Positions 32,803-41,304 of a stretch of 64,000 nucleotides of DNA are shown piece by piece. The notes beneath the pieces were generated by a model. The model saw nothing but the letters and a program-made list of their open reading frames with translations, was not told where the DNA came from and ran no database searches. Origin of the DNA: Spirochaetota bacterium. Lineage in GTDB: Bacteria > Spirochaetota > Spirochaetia > Treponematales > Treponemataceae. The stretch spans positions 62,001 to 126,000 of the forward strand of contig JAEXRH010000015.1 in the NCBI GenBank assembly GCA_023438065.1. The letters run 5' to 3'. Position 1 is the stretch's first letter. Each line of letters starts with the position of its first letter. The position numbers were made by a program, and so were the translations under genes.

Positions 32803-33542
32803 GCTCCCATTCCTCCATCCACGCCGATAACCTGCGCGGTAATGTATTCTGACAGATCCGAGGCGAGGAAGACCGCGGCGTTCGCCACCTCGGTCACGTT
32901 CCCCGCGCGCTTCATCGGGATAGTCTCGAGCCAGGCCTTCTTCGCGTCCTCCGGGATGACGTCGGTCATCTCGGTGACGATGAAGCCGGGCGCGATCGCG
33001 TTCACGCGCACGCCGCGGCCCGCGGTTTCCTTCGCGAGGGCCTTCGTGTAGCCGATGAGCCCCGCCTTGCTCGCCGCGTAGTTGACCTGGCCGCCCTGCC
33101 CGTGAAGGCCGACGATGCTCGAAAGGTTCACGATCGACCCCGCGCGCTTCCTGATCATGTCCGAGGAAACGATCTGGGTGACGAGAAAGGTCCCGGTGAG
33201 GTTTACGCGAAGAACCGATTCCCAGTCCTCGAGCTTCATCCGGAAGGAAAGCCCGTCGCGGGTGATTCCGGCGTTGTTGACGAGGACCGAGAAGCCTCCG
33301 GAGGCTTTGACCGCGTCCTGGATGACCGGTTGCACGGATTCGGGGTTCCCGATGTCCGCGACGAGCTCGACGTAGGTCGTTCCCCGCTCGGCGGCGTACG
33401 CGGCGAGTTCCTTCGCGGACTCGGACGGCTTCGTCGCGAGGCCCCATACGGCCGCGCCTTCCTCGATGAAGCGGCGGGCGATTTCCTTTCCTATTCCGCG
33501 GGAGGCGCCCGTGACGAGCGCCGTCTTACCTTTTAAAAGCAT
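32799..33542 (-). CDS. fabG: 3-oxoacyl-ACP reductase FabG
   Basis: FabG reduces 3-oxoacyl-ACP with NADPH. The 247-residue short-chain dehydrogenase has GASRGIG near the N-terminus, NNAG, the catalytic Ser in NLSSIVG and Tyr/Lys in YAASK. Two starts are possible: the ATG at 33542 follows GGAGAG at good spacing and gives the usual short N-terminus (MLLKGKTALVTG), while the ATG at 33554 adds four residues and lacks a good site. I choose the former. Confidence 0.93.
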   Translation of the reverse strand: MLLKGKTALVTGASRGIGKEIARRFIEEGAAVWGLATKPSESAKELAAYAAERGTTYVELVADIGNPESVQPVIQDAVKASGGFSVLVNNAGITRDGLSFRMKLEDWESVLRVNLTGTFLVTQIVSSDMIRKRAGSIVNLSSIVGLHGQGGQVNYAASKAGLIGYTKALAKETAGRGVRVNAIAPGFIVTEMTDVIPEDAKKAWLETIPMKRAGNVTEVANAAVFLASDLSEYITAQVIGVDGGMGA

Positions 33543-33584
33543 ATGTCTCTCCATTCTCAGTGTGCGTTTTTTGCCCGGACCCGT

Positions 33585-34589
33585 TCACGCGCCGAGGAAC
33601 TCGGCGTAGGGTTTCGCGGTTCCGGCAAGCTTCGAGTCGGACCAGAGTCCGCTCAAGACCTTCCCCGGGCCGACCTCGACGAGCGAAAGATTAGCGCCCT
33701 CGCCCGCGAAGAACGCGGCGATCGCGGCTTCCTCGTCGGTCCACCGGACGGGATTCGAGATATGCAGGATCGCCGAGCGCTTCGCCTCGGCGCCGTCCGC
33801 GACGCGACTTCCGGTGACGTTCGAGAAAAGGGGGATCTTCGGGTCCGCGAAGGCGACGCCCTCGAGGGTCTTCGAGAAGAGCTCCCCGGCCTTCGCCATG
33901 AGGGGCGAATGGAAGGGGCCTGCGACCTTGAGCCTGAGCGCGCGGCGGGCTCCCGCCGCCTTGAAGGCGGCCTCGGCCTCGGCAAGCGCCGCGGCGGTGC
34001 CGGAAACGACGGTCTGGAGGGGACTGTTGTAGTTCGCGCCGAAAACGCCGAGCTTCCCGCCCGCGCCGCCGCCGATCGAGGCGAGCACCTCGTCGACCTT
34101 CCCGGGAGAAAGCCCGATAACCGCGGTCATGCCGGGACAACAGGAAGACAAGGTTTCGGGGTCGGGATCGACGCCGCCTGAAGCCTCTTTCGCCCGGGCG
34201 ACCGCTTCGGCGGTGAGCTCGTCGGCTACGAGCTGCATGATCCTTCCGCGCTCGACCGTGAGCGCGATCGCGTCGGTCTCGGAGATGACGCCCGCGACGG
34301 CGAGCGCGGGATATTCCCCGAGGCTGAAGCCGGCGCAGGCAGAAGGATCGATACCGCGCGCGGAAAGGGCCTTGGCCGCCGCGAGGGAGGCGACGGTGAT
34401 GGCAACCTGACTTACGTCGGTTCTCTTGAGGGTGTCGGGATCGGCTGCAAGGAGCTCGCGGATATCCTTTCCGAGGATCGCGGTCGCGGCGTCAAAAAGC
34501 GCGCGGACGCCGGGAACGTCGCTTTCGTAGAGGTCCATCCCCATCCCGGTGAACTGGGCTCCCTGTCCGGGAAATAAAAAAACAGGCAC
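33585..34589 (-). CDS. fabD: Malonyl-CoA:ACP transacylase
   Basis: FabD loads malonate onto acyl carrier protein. The 334-residue protein has FPGQGAQ at the start, the nucleophile Ser in GFSLGEY near residue 93 and the catalytic His in GPFHSPL. It is about 20 residues longer than usual because of an insert near 130-155 (PDPETLSSCCPG). The start is GTG, with GGAGG six bases upstream. It is the first gene of the operon and 42 bp before fabG. Confidence 0.93.
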   Translation of the reverse strand: MPVFLFPGQGAQFTGMGMDLYESDVPGVRALFDAATAILGKDIRELLAADPDTLKRTDVSQVAITVASLAAAKALSARGIDPSACAGFSLGEYPALAVAGVISETDAIALTVERGRIMQLVADELTAEAVARAKEASGGVDPDPETLSSCCPGMTAVIGLSPGKVDEVLASIGGGAGGKLGVFGANYNSPLQTVVSGTAAALAEAEAAFKAAGARRALRLKVAGPFHSPLMAKAGELFSKTLEGVAFADPKIPLFSNVTGSRVADGAEAKRSAILHISNPVRWTDEEAAIAAFFAGEGANLSLVEVGPGKVLSGLWSDSKLAGTAKPYAEFLGA

Positions 34590-34604
34590 AGTGTTCCTCC
34601 ATCA

Positions 34605-34619
34605 TGACAGTTAACGTCA
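34605..34619. promoter_or_regulatory. Dyad in the fabD leader, possible TetR operator
   Basis: TGAC and GTCA arms flank a 7-base centre (TGACAGTTAACGTCA). A related dyad, TGACAAAAGTCA (34660-34671), overlaps the -35 box of the fab promoter. The spacers differ in length, so they may not bind the same protein. The TetR gene ends directly upstream. Confidence 0.4.
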
Positions 34620-34644
34620 AATCGTCACGAACATGAACAGGCTC

Positions 34645-34672
34645 ATTGTACCTTTTTTATGACAAAAGTCAA
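34645..34672 (-). promoter_or_regulatory. Promoter of the fab-acc operon
   Basis: On the minus strand TTGACT (34667-34672) and TACAAT (34645-34650) are 16 bp apart. The transcript would begin near 34638 and have a leader of about 50 bases before the GTG of fabD. The -35 lies inside the dyad TGACAAAAGTCA. Confidence 0.7.
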
Positions 34673-34675
34673 TAG

Positions 34676-35275
34676 TTATGTCGAAATGACAACACCCTGC
34701 ACGGCGAGGGATACGGCGGCCTTTACGTCGGTTACGCCCGGATGGTCAAGGATCGCGATCCGGAAGATGGCGGACTCGATCAGCCCGTAAAAGAGGTCAT
34801 TCGCGTCGCGCACGTTCCCGATCCGGAATTCGCCCGCGTTCTTCCCGGCGATGAGGATCTGGGACAGGAGATGGCGAAGCCTGATCGTCCGGCGCTTTAC
34901 CCGGGAATCCGGATCCTTGCCCGTTTTCTGGGCCTGCAGGAGATAGGTCAGCACGACGTTGAACAGGCGGCGATTTTCCGCGCAGCGATCGAGAATCGTG
35001 TGCATGACCGACTCGAGGCGCTGGCCGTGGGAAAGCTCCTCCGTGGCCATCGTCGCGCGAAGGTCCTTCTCGACCCCGTCGGTCAGCTGCTTGATGCTCC
35101 AGGTGAAGATCTCCCGCTTGTTCTTGAAATAGAGGTAGAGCGTGGTTCGGGTAATGCCGCAGCGATCGGCGATCTTCTGGAAGGTAGCGTCCTCGTAGCC
35201 TTCGTCGATGAAGACATCGAGGGCCTTTTCCAGAATCTCGAAACGCCGCTTTTCATGCTCGACGACAATCGCCAT
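34676..35275 (-). CDS. TetR-family regulator, likely of fatty acid synthesis
   Basis: The 199-residue protein has an N-terminal TetR DNA-binding domain (ADRCGITRTTLYLYFKNKREI near residue 32-52) and a helical C-terminal ligand domain. Its stop codon lies 3 bp from the -35 box of the fab-acc promoter, so it is well placed to control that operon, perhaps sensing an acyl-CoA or acyl-ACP. That role is inferred from position and from the nearby dyads. It follows the RlmL-like gene by 6 bp in the same direction and probably shares its transcript. Confidence 0.85.
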   Translation of the reverse strand: MAIVVEHEKRRFEILEKALDVFIDEGYEDATFQKIADRCGITRTTLYLYFKNKREIFTWSIKQLTDGVEKDLRATMATEELSHGQRLESVMHTILDRCAENRRLFNVVLTYLLQAQKTGKDPDSRVKRRTIRLRHLLSQILIAGKNAGEFRIGNVRDANDLFYGLIESAIFRIAILDHPGVTDVKAAVSLAVQGVVIST

Positions 35276-35281
35276 AACTTG

Positions 35282-36505
35282 TTATCTCCCCTTCTCGTAC
35301 GTGTAAAAGCAGGTATCGAGGTTCCCGCTCTTGAGTTTCCGTTTCCTGTCCGCCTTCTTCCCGATGGCGTCCTCGAATTCCGCGTGACTCGTTATAAAGC
35401 CAAATTCCCAGCCGGGAAACTCGCGAAAGAGGCGATGCATCGAGCCGTAGAGCGCTCGCGCGGATTCCTTGTCCTCGAGCCGTTCCCCCCAGGGGGGATT
35501 CGAGAGAAGGAGCCCCGAATCGTAGGGCGCGGTCAGGTCTTCGAACGAGGCCTCGGCGAAATCGGGACGGGGGATGCGCGCGTCGATCCCGGCGTCCTGG
35601 AGCGCCTTCCCCGCTATCGAGAGGGCGCGTTCGGCGTTTCCGCGCGCCGAAACCAGCACCTTCGGATCGATATCGCTTCCCGTCACCCGGACGAGACAGT
35701 CGGTCCTGATCGCCTTGGCGGCCGCGAGCCGCTCGCCCGCCATCATCGCCCGGGCCGAATCGCCCGAAAAAGGCGCGAGGGACTCGAGGGCGAAGCTCCG
35801 CCCGAGTCCGGGGGCGATATTGTGCGCATAGAGCGAAGCCTCGATCGGGATGGTGCCCGACCCGCAAAAGGCGTCATGAAGCGGCGTCTTCCGCCGCCAG
35901 GAAGCGAGCTGCAGGAGGGTCGCCGCGAGGGTTTCCCTGATCGGCGCCTCGCCGCCGGCCGTGCGGTACCCGCGCCGGTGGAGCGGCATGCCCGAAAGGT
36001 CAAGGAGGACGCTCGCCTCGTCGCGCTCGACATAGACCCGGATCGTCGCCTCCGCCCCCGTTTCCGGGAGCGCGCTCATGCGCCAGGCCGCGCCGAGCGA
36101 CTCGTAGATCGCCTTGTGGGTAACGCCCTGGACCGAATGCTCGGATGAAAGCTTGCTCCCGCTCGTGCGGACCTTGTCGACGAGAACGCGGACGTCCTTG
36201 CGAAACCAGTCCTGCCAGCGAACCGCCTTGACGCCCTCGAAAAGGGCCTCGAAGTCCCGCGCCGGAAAACGCGCGAGCCGGGCATAGACGCGGTCGGCCA
36301 CGCGGAGCGAAAGGTTCGCGCGATACGCTGCCTTGAAAAATCCCGCCTCGCCGAGAGACTGTTCCTCGACCGAGGGAAGAAACGCGACGCGACCCACCGG
36401 AGCCTTGCCGGAAGAGACCGTTTCGGGTACGAAACCGAGTTGTTTGAGCTCGTTCGCGAGGACCTTTTCGGCCCCAATCGCGCACGGAGCCACGAAAGTC
36501 ATCAT
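35282..36505 (-). CDS. THUMP-domain RNA N-methyltransferase (RlmL/YpsC type)
   Basis: The 407-residue protein has an N-terminal THUMP-like RNA-binding part and a C-terminal Rossmann methyltransferase. The SAM site is in CGSGTIPIEA near residue 215 and the N-methylation motif is NPPWGERL near 340, as in enzymes making m2G in 23S rRNA. Two adjacent ATG codons (36505 and 36502) can start it. A TATAAT box ends 6 bp before the first, with TTTACA 16 bp further upstream and no Shine-Dalgarno, so a leaderless mRNA is likely. TetR follows after 6 bp. Confidence 0.85.
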   Translation of the reverse strand: MMTFVAPCAIGAEKVLANELKQLGFVPETVSSGKAPVGRVAFLPSVEEQSLGEAGFFKAAYRANLSLRVADRVYARLARFPARDFEALFEGVKAVRWQDWFRKDVRVLVDKVRTSGSKLSSEHSVQGVTHKAIYESLGAAWRMSALPETGAEATIRVYVERDEASVLLDLSGMPLHRRGYRTAGGEAPIRETLAATLLQLASWRRKTPLHDAFCGSGTIPIEASLYAHNIAPGLGRSFALESLAPFSGDSARAMMAGERLAAAKAIRTDCLVRVTGSDIDPKVLVSARGNAERALSIAGKALQDAGIDARIPRPDFAEASFEDLTAPYDSGLLLSNPPWGERLEDKESARALYGSMHRLFREFPGWEFGFITSHAEFEDAIGKKADRKRKLKSGNLDTCFYTYEKGR

Positions 36506-36511
36506 TGGTTT

Positions 36512-36539
36512 ATTATAACAGTAATGCGAAAAATGTAAA
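36512..36539 (-). promoter_or_regulatory. Leaderless-type promoter of the RlmL-like gene
   Basis: TTTACA (36534-36539), 16 bp, then TATAAT (36512-36517) with a TG one base before it (extended -10). Only 6 bases separate the -10 from the ATG. Confidence 0.75.
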
Positions 36540-36699
36540 GTTGACGTCTTTAATCGGTAGAAAACGGCGCGACGACGAAGAAACCTTCCTGATTACAGCC
36601 ATCCGACATATACCCAAACGCTGCGCCCGCCATCCTTTTCCTTGCAAAAGCCCCCGATCGGCACTACCCTGAAGGTATACGCATGCTCAGGAGGAATAG

Positions 36700-38829
36700 A
36701 TGCTCGAGACGGGGGCTATCGCCGAGATAGCGCTGCTGTTCGCGACGGGAAACGACTTCGACGCGCAGATGGGCAAGGCCCTGTCCCTCGTCGGAAGCGC
36801 CCTCGGCGTATCGCGGGCGTACCTTTTCATCGATTCCGAGGACGGGACGGAAACGACCAATACGCACGAATGGTGCGCGCCCGGGATCACCCCGCAAATC
36901 GACGTCCTCAAGAACGTCCCCTACTCCTCGATTCCCTCATGGAAACGCTCTCTCGAATCCAAGCCGTTCTTCGCGGCGAGCGACGTCTCGACCCTTGACC
37001 GGGATCTCCGCGCCTTTCTCGAGCCCCAGGCGATCAAGGCAACTATCGTCGCGCCGCTCGTCGTGGACGGCCGACGCTCCGGATTCTTCGGGTTTGACGA
37101 ATGCACGACCACCCGCGAGTGGTCGATAACCGAGATCGAGACCATAAAGACCATCACGGCGATCATCTCGGGCTCGTACGCGCGAACGACCCTCTCGCGC
37201 AAACTCGCGGTATCCGAGGAGAATTTCCACACGCTTTTCGATACCATCGACGACGTCCTCGTGATCGCCGACCTCGAAGGCAATCTCCTTTACGCGAACG
37301 CGAGCGCGACGAGAAAACTGGGTTGGACGCTCGACGAGATCGGCAAGATGAGGGTGCTTGACCTTCACCCCAAGGACAGGAGGGAAGAGGCGGCGAGCCT
37401 TCTCGCCGCCGTTTTCAGAAAGGAACGAAACAACTGCCCGATCGAGCTCCAGGCGAAAACGGGCGCGCGCATACCGGTCGACACCCGCGCGTGGTTCGGC
37501 TCCTGGGACGGAAAACCGTGCATCTTCGGCGTTTCGAAGGATCTTTCCGCGGAACAGGAGGCGCTCCAGAAATTCGAGCGCCTTTTCGACGTCAACCCTG
37601 CCTTGATGGCGGTCACCGACGCCGAGACGCGGAAGTTCGTCGAGGTAAACGAGGCCTTTCTCAAGACGCACGGGCTTGCCAGGGAAGAGGTTATCGGGGT
37701 CCCGAGCGGGTCGCTCGATCTCTTCGAGGACGACGCGGCATGGCGGGCGGTGCGCGACGAGATTCGCTCGAAGGGATCCGCCCGAAACCGCAAGCTTACC
37801 CTCAGGAAACGGGACGGCTCCCCGATCTACGGCCTCTTTTCCGGGGAGATCGTGAGAACCCAGGGTAAGGAATATGTCCTCACCGTCATGGTCGACATCA
37901 CGGAAGAGGTCACGCTCAAGCGAGCCCTCGAGAACGAACATCGGCGTCTGTCCAATATCATAGAAAGCTCGCGTCTCGGAACGTGGGAATGGAACGTGCA
38001 AACGGGCGAGACCGCGTTCAACGAGCGATGGGCCGAGATCATCGGCTACGCCCTTTCCGAGCTCGAACCGGTATCCATCGAGACATGGGAACGCTTCGCG
38101 CATCCCGACGACCTCGCCGAATCGGGACGCCTCCTCGAGGCGCATTTCCGCGGCGATACGCCCTTCTACGACTTCGAAAGCCGCATGCGGCACAGGAACG
38201 GCGAATGGGTTTGGGTTCACGATCGGGGAAAGGTCATCGAATGGACCGACGACGGGAAACCCCTCCGGATGTTCGGTTCGCACGCCGACATCACCGAGAT
38301 CAAGGCGATGCAGGCGAAGATCGCCGAGCTCGCGATCCGCGATCCCCTCACCGGGATCTACAACCGGCGATTCGTTTTCGACCGGCTCAAGACGATCACG
38401 TTCGAGTACGCGCGAAAGAAACGGGTCTTCTCGGTCGCGGTCCTCGACCTCGACCGCTTCAAGAACGTCAACGACACCTGGGGACATCAGGCGGGCGATT
38501 TTGTCCTCACGGAATTCGCCGGGATCCTGTCCGCAACCGCGCGACAATACGACATCGTCGGTCGCTACGGCGGAGAGGAGTTCATCGTCGTCGCTCCCGG
38601 CGCGACCGAGGACGAGGCGCGAGCCTATCTTGACCGCGTCCTCGATACGGTCCGGGCGCGCACCTTTGACTGGAAGGACGGCCCGATCAAGCTCACCTTC
38701 AGCGCCGGTTTCGCGACCGCGACCGAGTTCGCGGCCGACGAGCTGACCGTCGAGGGCATCGTCGCGCTCGCCGACACGAGGCTCTACGGCGCGAAGGAAG
38801 CGGGCAGAAACCGGATCGTCGGGCCATAA
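36700..38829 (+). CDS. GAF-PAS-GGDEF diguanylate cyclase
   Basis: The 709-residue protein makes c-di-GMP from GTP in response to unknown signals. Order: GAF domain (about 1-165), three PAS domains (about 170-285, 290-410 and 415-545, the last with a PAC segment) and a GGDEF domain (about 550-705). The active-site motif is GGEEF at 624-628, and the inhibitory I-site RQYD (615-618) is five residues upstream, so the cyclase should be active and product-inhibited. No transmembrane segment is seen, so it is cytoplasmic. AGGAGG precedes the ATG. A weak promoter (TTGCAA, 17 bp, TACCCT) lies at 36642-36670. The PilZ protein at 13.5 kb is a possible receptor. Confidence 0.92.
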   Translation: MLETGAIAEIALLFATGNDFDAQMGKALSLVGSALGVSRAYLFIDSEDGTETTNTHEWCAPGITPQIDVLKNVPYSSIPSWKRSLESKPFFAASDVSTLDRDLRAFLEPQAIKATIVAPLVVDGRRSGFFGFDECTTTREWSITEIETIKTITAIISGSYARTTLSRKLAVSEENFHTLFDTIDDVLVIADLEGNLLYANASATRKLGWTLDEIGKMRVLDLHPKDRREEAASLLAAVFRKERNNCPIELQAKTGARIPVDTRAWFGSWDGKPCIFGVSKDLSAEQEALQKFERLFDVNPALMAVTDAETRKFVEVNEAFLKTHGLAREEVIGVPSGSLDLFEDDAAWRAVRDEIRSKGSARNRKLTLRKRDGSPIYGLFSGEIVRTQGKEYVLTVMVDITEEVTLKRALENEHRRLSNIIESSRLGTWEWNVQTGETAFNERWAEIIGYALSELEPVSIETWERFAHPDDLAESGRLLEAHFRGDTPFYDFESRMRHRNGEWVWVHDRGKVIEWTDDGKPLRMFGSHADITEIKAMQAKIAELAIRDPLTGIYNRRFVFDRLKTITFEYARKKRVFSVAVLDLDRFKNVNDTWGHQAGDFVLTEFAGILSATARQYDIVGRYGGEEFIVVAPGATEDEARAYLDRVLDTVRARTFDWKDGPIKLTFSAGFATATEFAADELTVEGIVALADTRLYGAKEAGRNRIVGP

Positions 38830-38932
38830 GCCCCGTCTCGCGGCCCCGAAGTCCGTACCATCAACGCAGCCTCGCCGATTTGCGCGAAATATCAAGCCCT
38901 CGCGAAAGGCTCGCGGTATACTCAAAACCGTC

Positions 38933-39799
38933 ATGACAATCTACGAACAGATACAAAAGAGCGTCGATTTTCTCGAGGATCGGATCGCGCACGGCGCGTC
39001 GATTCGCGGCGAGGGCGACGCGGCACGAACGCTCGCCGCGCGCGAGGCGGGGATGTCCGACCGGAGCTTCGTCACGTGGTTCCAGGCGGTAACCGGCGTC
39101 ACCTTCGGCGAGTACGCGAGGCGCCGCCGGCTCGACCGCGCGCGGGTTCTTCTCGGCGACGCGGGATCGAGCGTACTCGACATCGCCCTCGACTCCGGGT
39201 ACCGGAGCCACGAGGCGTTCACTCGCGCCTTCGCCGACGAGTTCGGCGTTACGCCCGCGGACTACCGGAAGGGCCGGCCCTTCCGTCCGGGACTCGAACG
39301 ACTGGCGCTCATAAAGGAGATGTACATGGGAATCATCGTAAAGGAACTCGCCGACATGGCGGCGGTTTATTTTGACGGCTTTTCGCCCGAAAGCGAGACG
39401 AAGGCGCACATCGCGCTCGACGCCTGGCGCGCGAACCACCCGGGCTCGGGAAAGCCTCGCCGCGTGTTCGGGCACAACATCGACCGCACGGGAAACCTTT
39501 CGTGCGATCCCGACAACGAGGGGTATCGCCTCCTCGCGACAGTCGAGCCGGGAGAGGACTCAGGCGGCGCGCCAGCGACCCTGATCCGCGGCGGAAAATT
39601 CCTCGTGACCGGGATCGAGGGTAACTTCGAATCCGATCCCTCGGGAAAGTGGATCGTCGACGGATGGAAACGGATGAACGCGCTCATCGCGGAAAAGGGC
39701 CTCCGCCCCCACCACGCGCCGCGCTGGTTCGAGGAGGAACTCGAACCCTCGAAGCCAGGAAACCTCAGGCTCGACCTCTACCTCGAGATCGGGGAGTAA
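38933..39799 (+). CDS. AraC-family regulator with GyrI-like effector domain
   Basis: The 288-residue protein has an N-terminal AraC double helix-turn-helix (about 10-110; MSDRSFVTWFQAVTG and DIALDSGYRSHEAFTRAF) and a C-terminal GyrI-like ligand-binding domain (about 130-288). The latter fold commonly binds drugs or other small hydrophobic molecules. A TATACT box ends 10 bp before the ATG and there is no Shine-Dalgarno. It is followed 17 bp later by an acetyltransferase gene, so the two are probably co-transcribed. Confidence 0.85.
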   Translation: MTIYEQIQKSVDFLEDRIAHGASIRGEGDAARTLAAREAGMSDRSFVTWFQAVTGVTFGEYARRRRLDRARVLLGDAGSSVLDIALDSGYRSHEAFTRAFADEFGVTPADYRKGRPFRPGLERLALIKEMYMGIIVKELADMAAVYFDGFSPESETKAHIALDAWRANHPGSGKPRRVFGHNIDRTGNLSCDPDNEGYRLLATVEPGEDSGGAPATLIRGGKFLVTGIEGNFESDPSGKWIVDGWKRMNALIAEKGLRPHHAPRWFEEELEPSKPGNLRLDLYLEIGE

Positions 39800-39816
39800 A
39801 GGGAGTGGAGACGACG

Positions 39817-40308
39817 ATGAAACGATTCGAAAACCTCGATTTCGGGGTGTTTACCGCGCGCGACGTCGAGGCCATCGCGCCGATCATGAAACGCGCGTTC
39901 GACGAGGACACGAGACGACACACGGTGAAACCCGCGGGAGGCCCGCCGGGCTACGACGACGGGAGCTTTCTCAGACAGTGGGCACTCCACCCCGATAGCG
40001 ATTCCTTCAGTATCTGGAGCGACGGGACGCCGATCGGCGCCGCGATCGTCTGGCCGAAGCCGACGGGGGAGAACTTTCTCGGCTGTCTTTTCCTCGATCC
40101 CGCGCGGCAGGACTCGGGGCTTGGCCTTATCGCCTGGCGGTTCATCGAATCCGAGTACCCCTCGACGGTCCGCTGGCATACTGAAACGATCGCGACCTCG
40201 AGGCGCAACCACTACTTCTACGTGAACAAGTGCGGCTTCAGTATCGTGCGCGTCGAGGGAAAAGGCGAGGAAGCGCAGTACGTCATGGAAAAGAGGATGC
40301 GAGCCTGA
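39817..40308 (+). CDS. GNAT-family N-acetyltransferase
   Basis: The 163-residue protein resembles GNAT acetyltransferases. The central part has the pattern of strands beta-4 and beta-5 with a hydrophobic turn (GENFLGCLFLDPARQDSGLG, about 85-105) followed by the helix IAWRFIESEYP and the closing NHYFYVNKCGFSIVR typical of the last strand. The acyl-CoA loop is not canonical. A GGAG lies 8 bases before the ATG; an alternative GTG start four codons upstream cannot be excluded. It follows the AraC regulator and may be its target. Confidence 0.7.
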   Translation: MKRFENLDFGVFTARDVEAIAPIMKRAFDEDTRRHTVKPAGGPPGYDDGSFLRQWALHPDSDSFSIWSDGTPIGAAIVWPKPTGENFLGCLFLDPARQDSGLGLIAWRFIESEYPSTVRWHTETIATSRRNHYFYVNKCGFSIVRVEGKGEEAQYVMEKRMRA

Positions 40309-40326
40309 GGTACCGGTTCCCGCGCG

Positions 40327-41219
40327 TCAGTCGGTCTCGACGACGGGAACCGCGAGCCTGAATATCCCGTAATCGGCGGAGCACTCGGCGAGATCGATGA
40401 GCTCGAGATGCCAGGGATGGGGGAAGCGGTTCGCGGACGAGGGAACGAAGCCGTCGAACACGAGACGATAGAATTCCAGAAGCTCCGAACTCCTCAGCGA
40501 ACTCGGATGATTCCTGATGATCCAGGAAAAAGAGACGTAACGGCCGGAGGGCACCGTACAGGGCTGTAGCCCGGCTCGCACGGCATCGGCGAGCCGCGAG
40601 CCGACCTCGAAGCCCGCGAAATACCGCCATGACCCGGGAGAATCGCCCCGGCTCACGACGGCGGTATAGCGCGTCGAGGAAAACGCCCCCCCCCGACGGC
40701 GGCGTCGACGGCGGACCACGCCTCGTTCGCGAGCGAAGTAGCCGACTCGTCCCCCGCGTCGGCGCCGAAGGTCCGCGCGAGCCCGACGATCTGGTAGCAG
40801 GGAACCATCGTCGTCCGGGGACGCACGAGGATGCCGTTCTCGCCGAGCGCGGACCAGGGACGCTCGCGGAGCGACTCGGCGATCTCGAGCACGGGACGCT
40901 CGCGACGATACGCGCCGGGCGTGAGGCCGAACAGCTTCTTGAACGCGCGGATATAGCTTTGCTCGTAGTCGAAGCAATAATCAAGCGCGATGTCGACGAC
41001 GCGACGGTCGGTCCGGAGAAGATCCTCGAGACTCGCCGCGAGGCGCCGGGCGCGAAGGTATTCGATAAGCGGCTTCCCGGTAAGCTCGTGGACGACGCGG
41101 TGAAGGTGAAACGGGGAAAGACCGACGCGGGCGGACAGGGTCTCGAGGTCGAGCGGCTCGTGGAGATGGGTTTCGACGAGGGAGAACACCGCGGTGACGA
41201 GTTCGGCGTAGGTTTCCAT
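40327..41219 (-). pseudogene. AraC-GyrI regulator, frameshifted at a G9 tract
   Basis: The N-terminal part (from the ATG at 41219) encodes a complete AraC DNA-binding domain and the beginning of an effector domain, ending at a premature stop shortly after 40686. The rest of the GyrI-like domain (SGRYVSFSWIIRNHP and on, to the stop at 40327) is intact in another frame. The switch occurs exactly at nine C residues on the plus strand (40686-40694, G9 in the gene). Ten or seven G residues would give one continuous protein of about 297 residues, like its paralogue at 38.9 kb. This could be an assembly error, a recent mutation or a phase-variable on/off switch. Confidence 0.85.
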
Positions 41220-41304
41220 GACTTTCCGAAAACGCTACCACGAATCGGGCGGAACCGCAAGATCGGTTAGGCGCCCCGCCGTGCCTTCGCGCTACCGTAA
41301 TCCC

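Noticed and set aside
35275..35290. TetR operator at the dyad ATAACAAGTTAT overlapping the regulator start
   Set aside because: Arms are only 5 bp, AT-rich and unlike the TGAC...GTCA dyads at the fab promoter.
41218..41304. Longer N-terminus for the amidohydrolase
   Set aside because: It would overlap the start of the divergent AraC gene and place a non-hydrophobic stretch before the signal peptide; the ATG at 41305 fits better.
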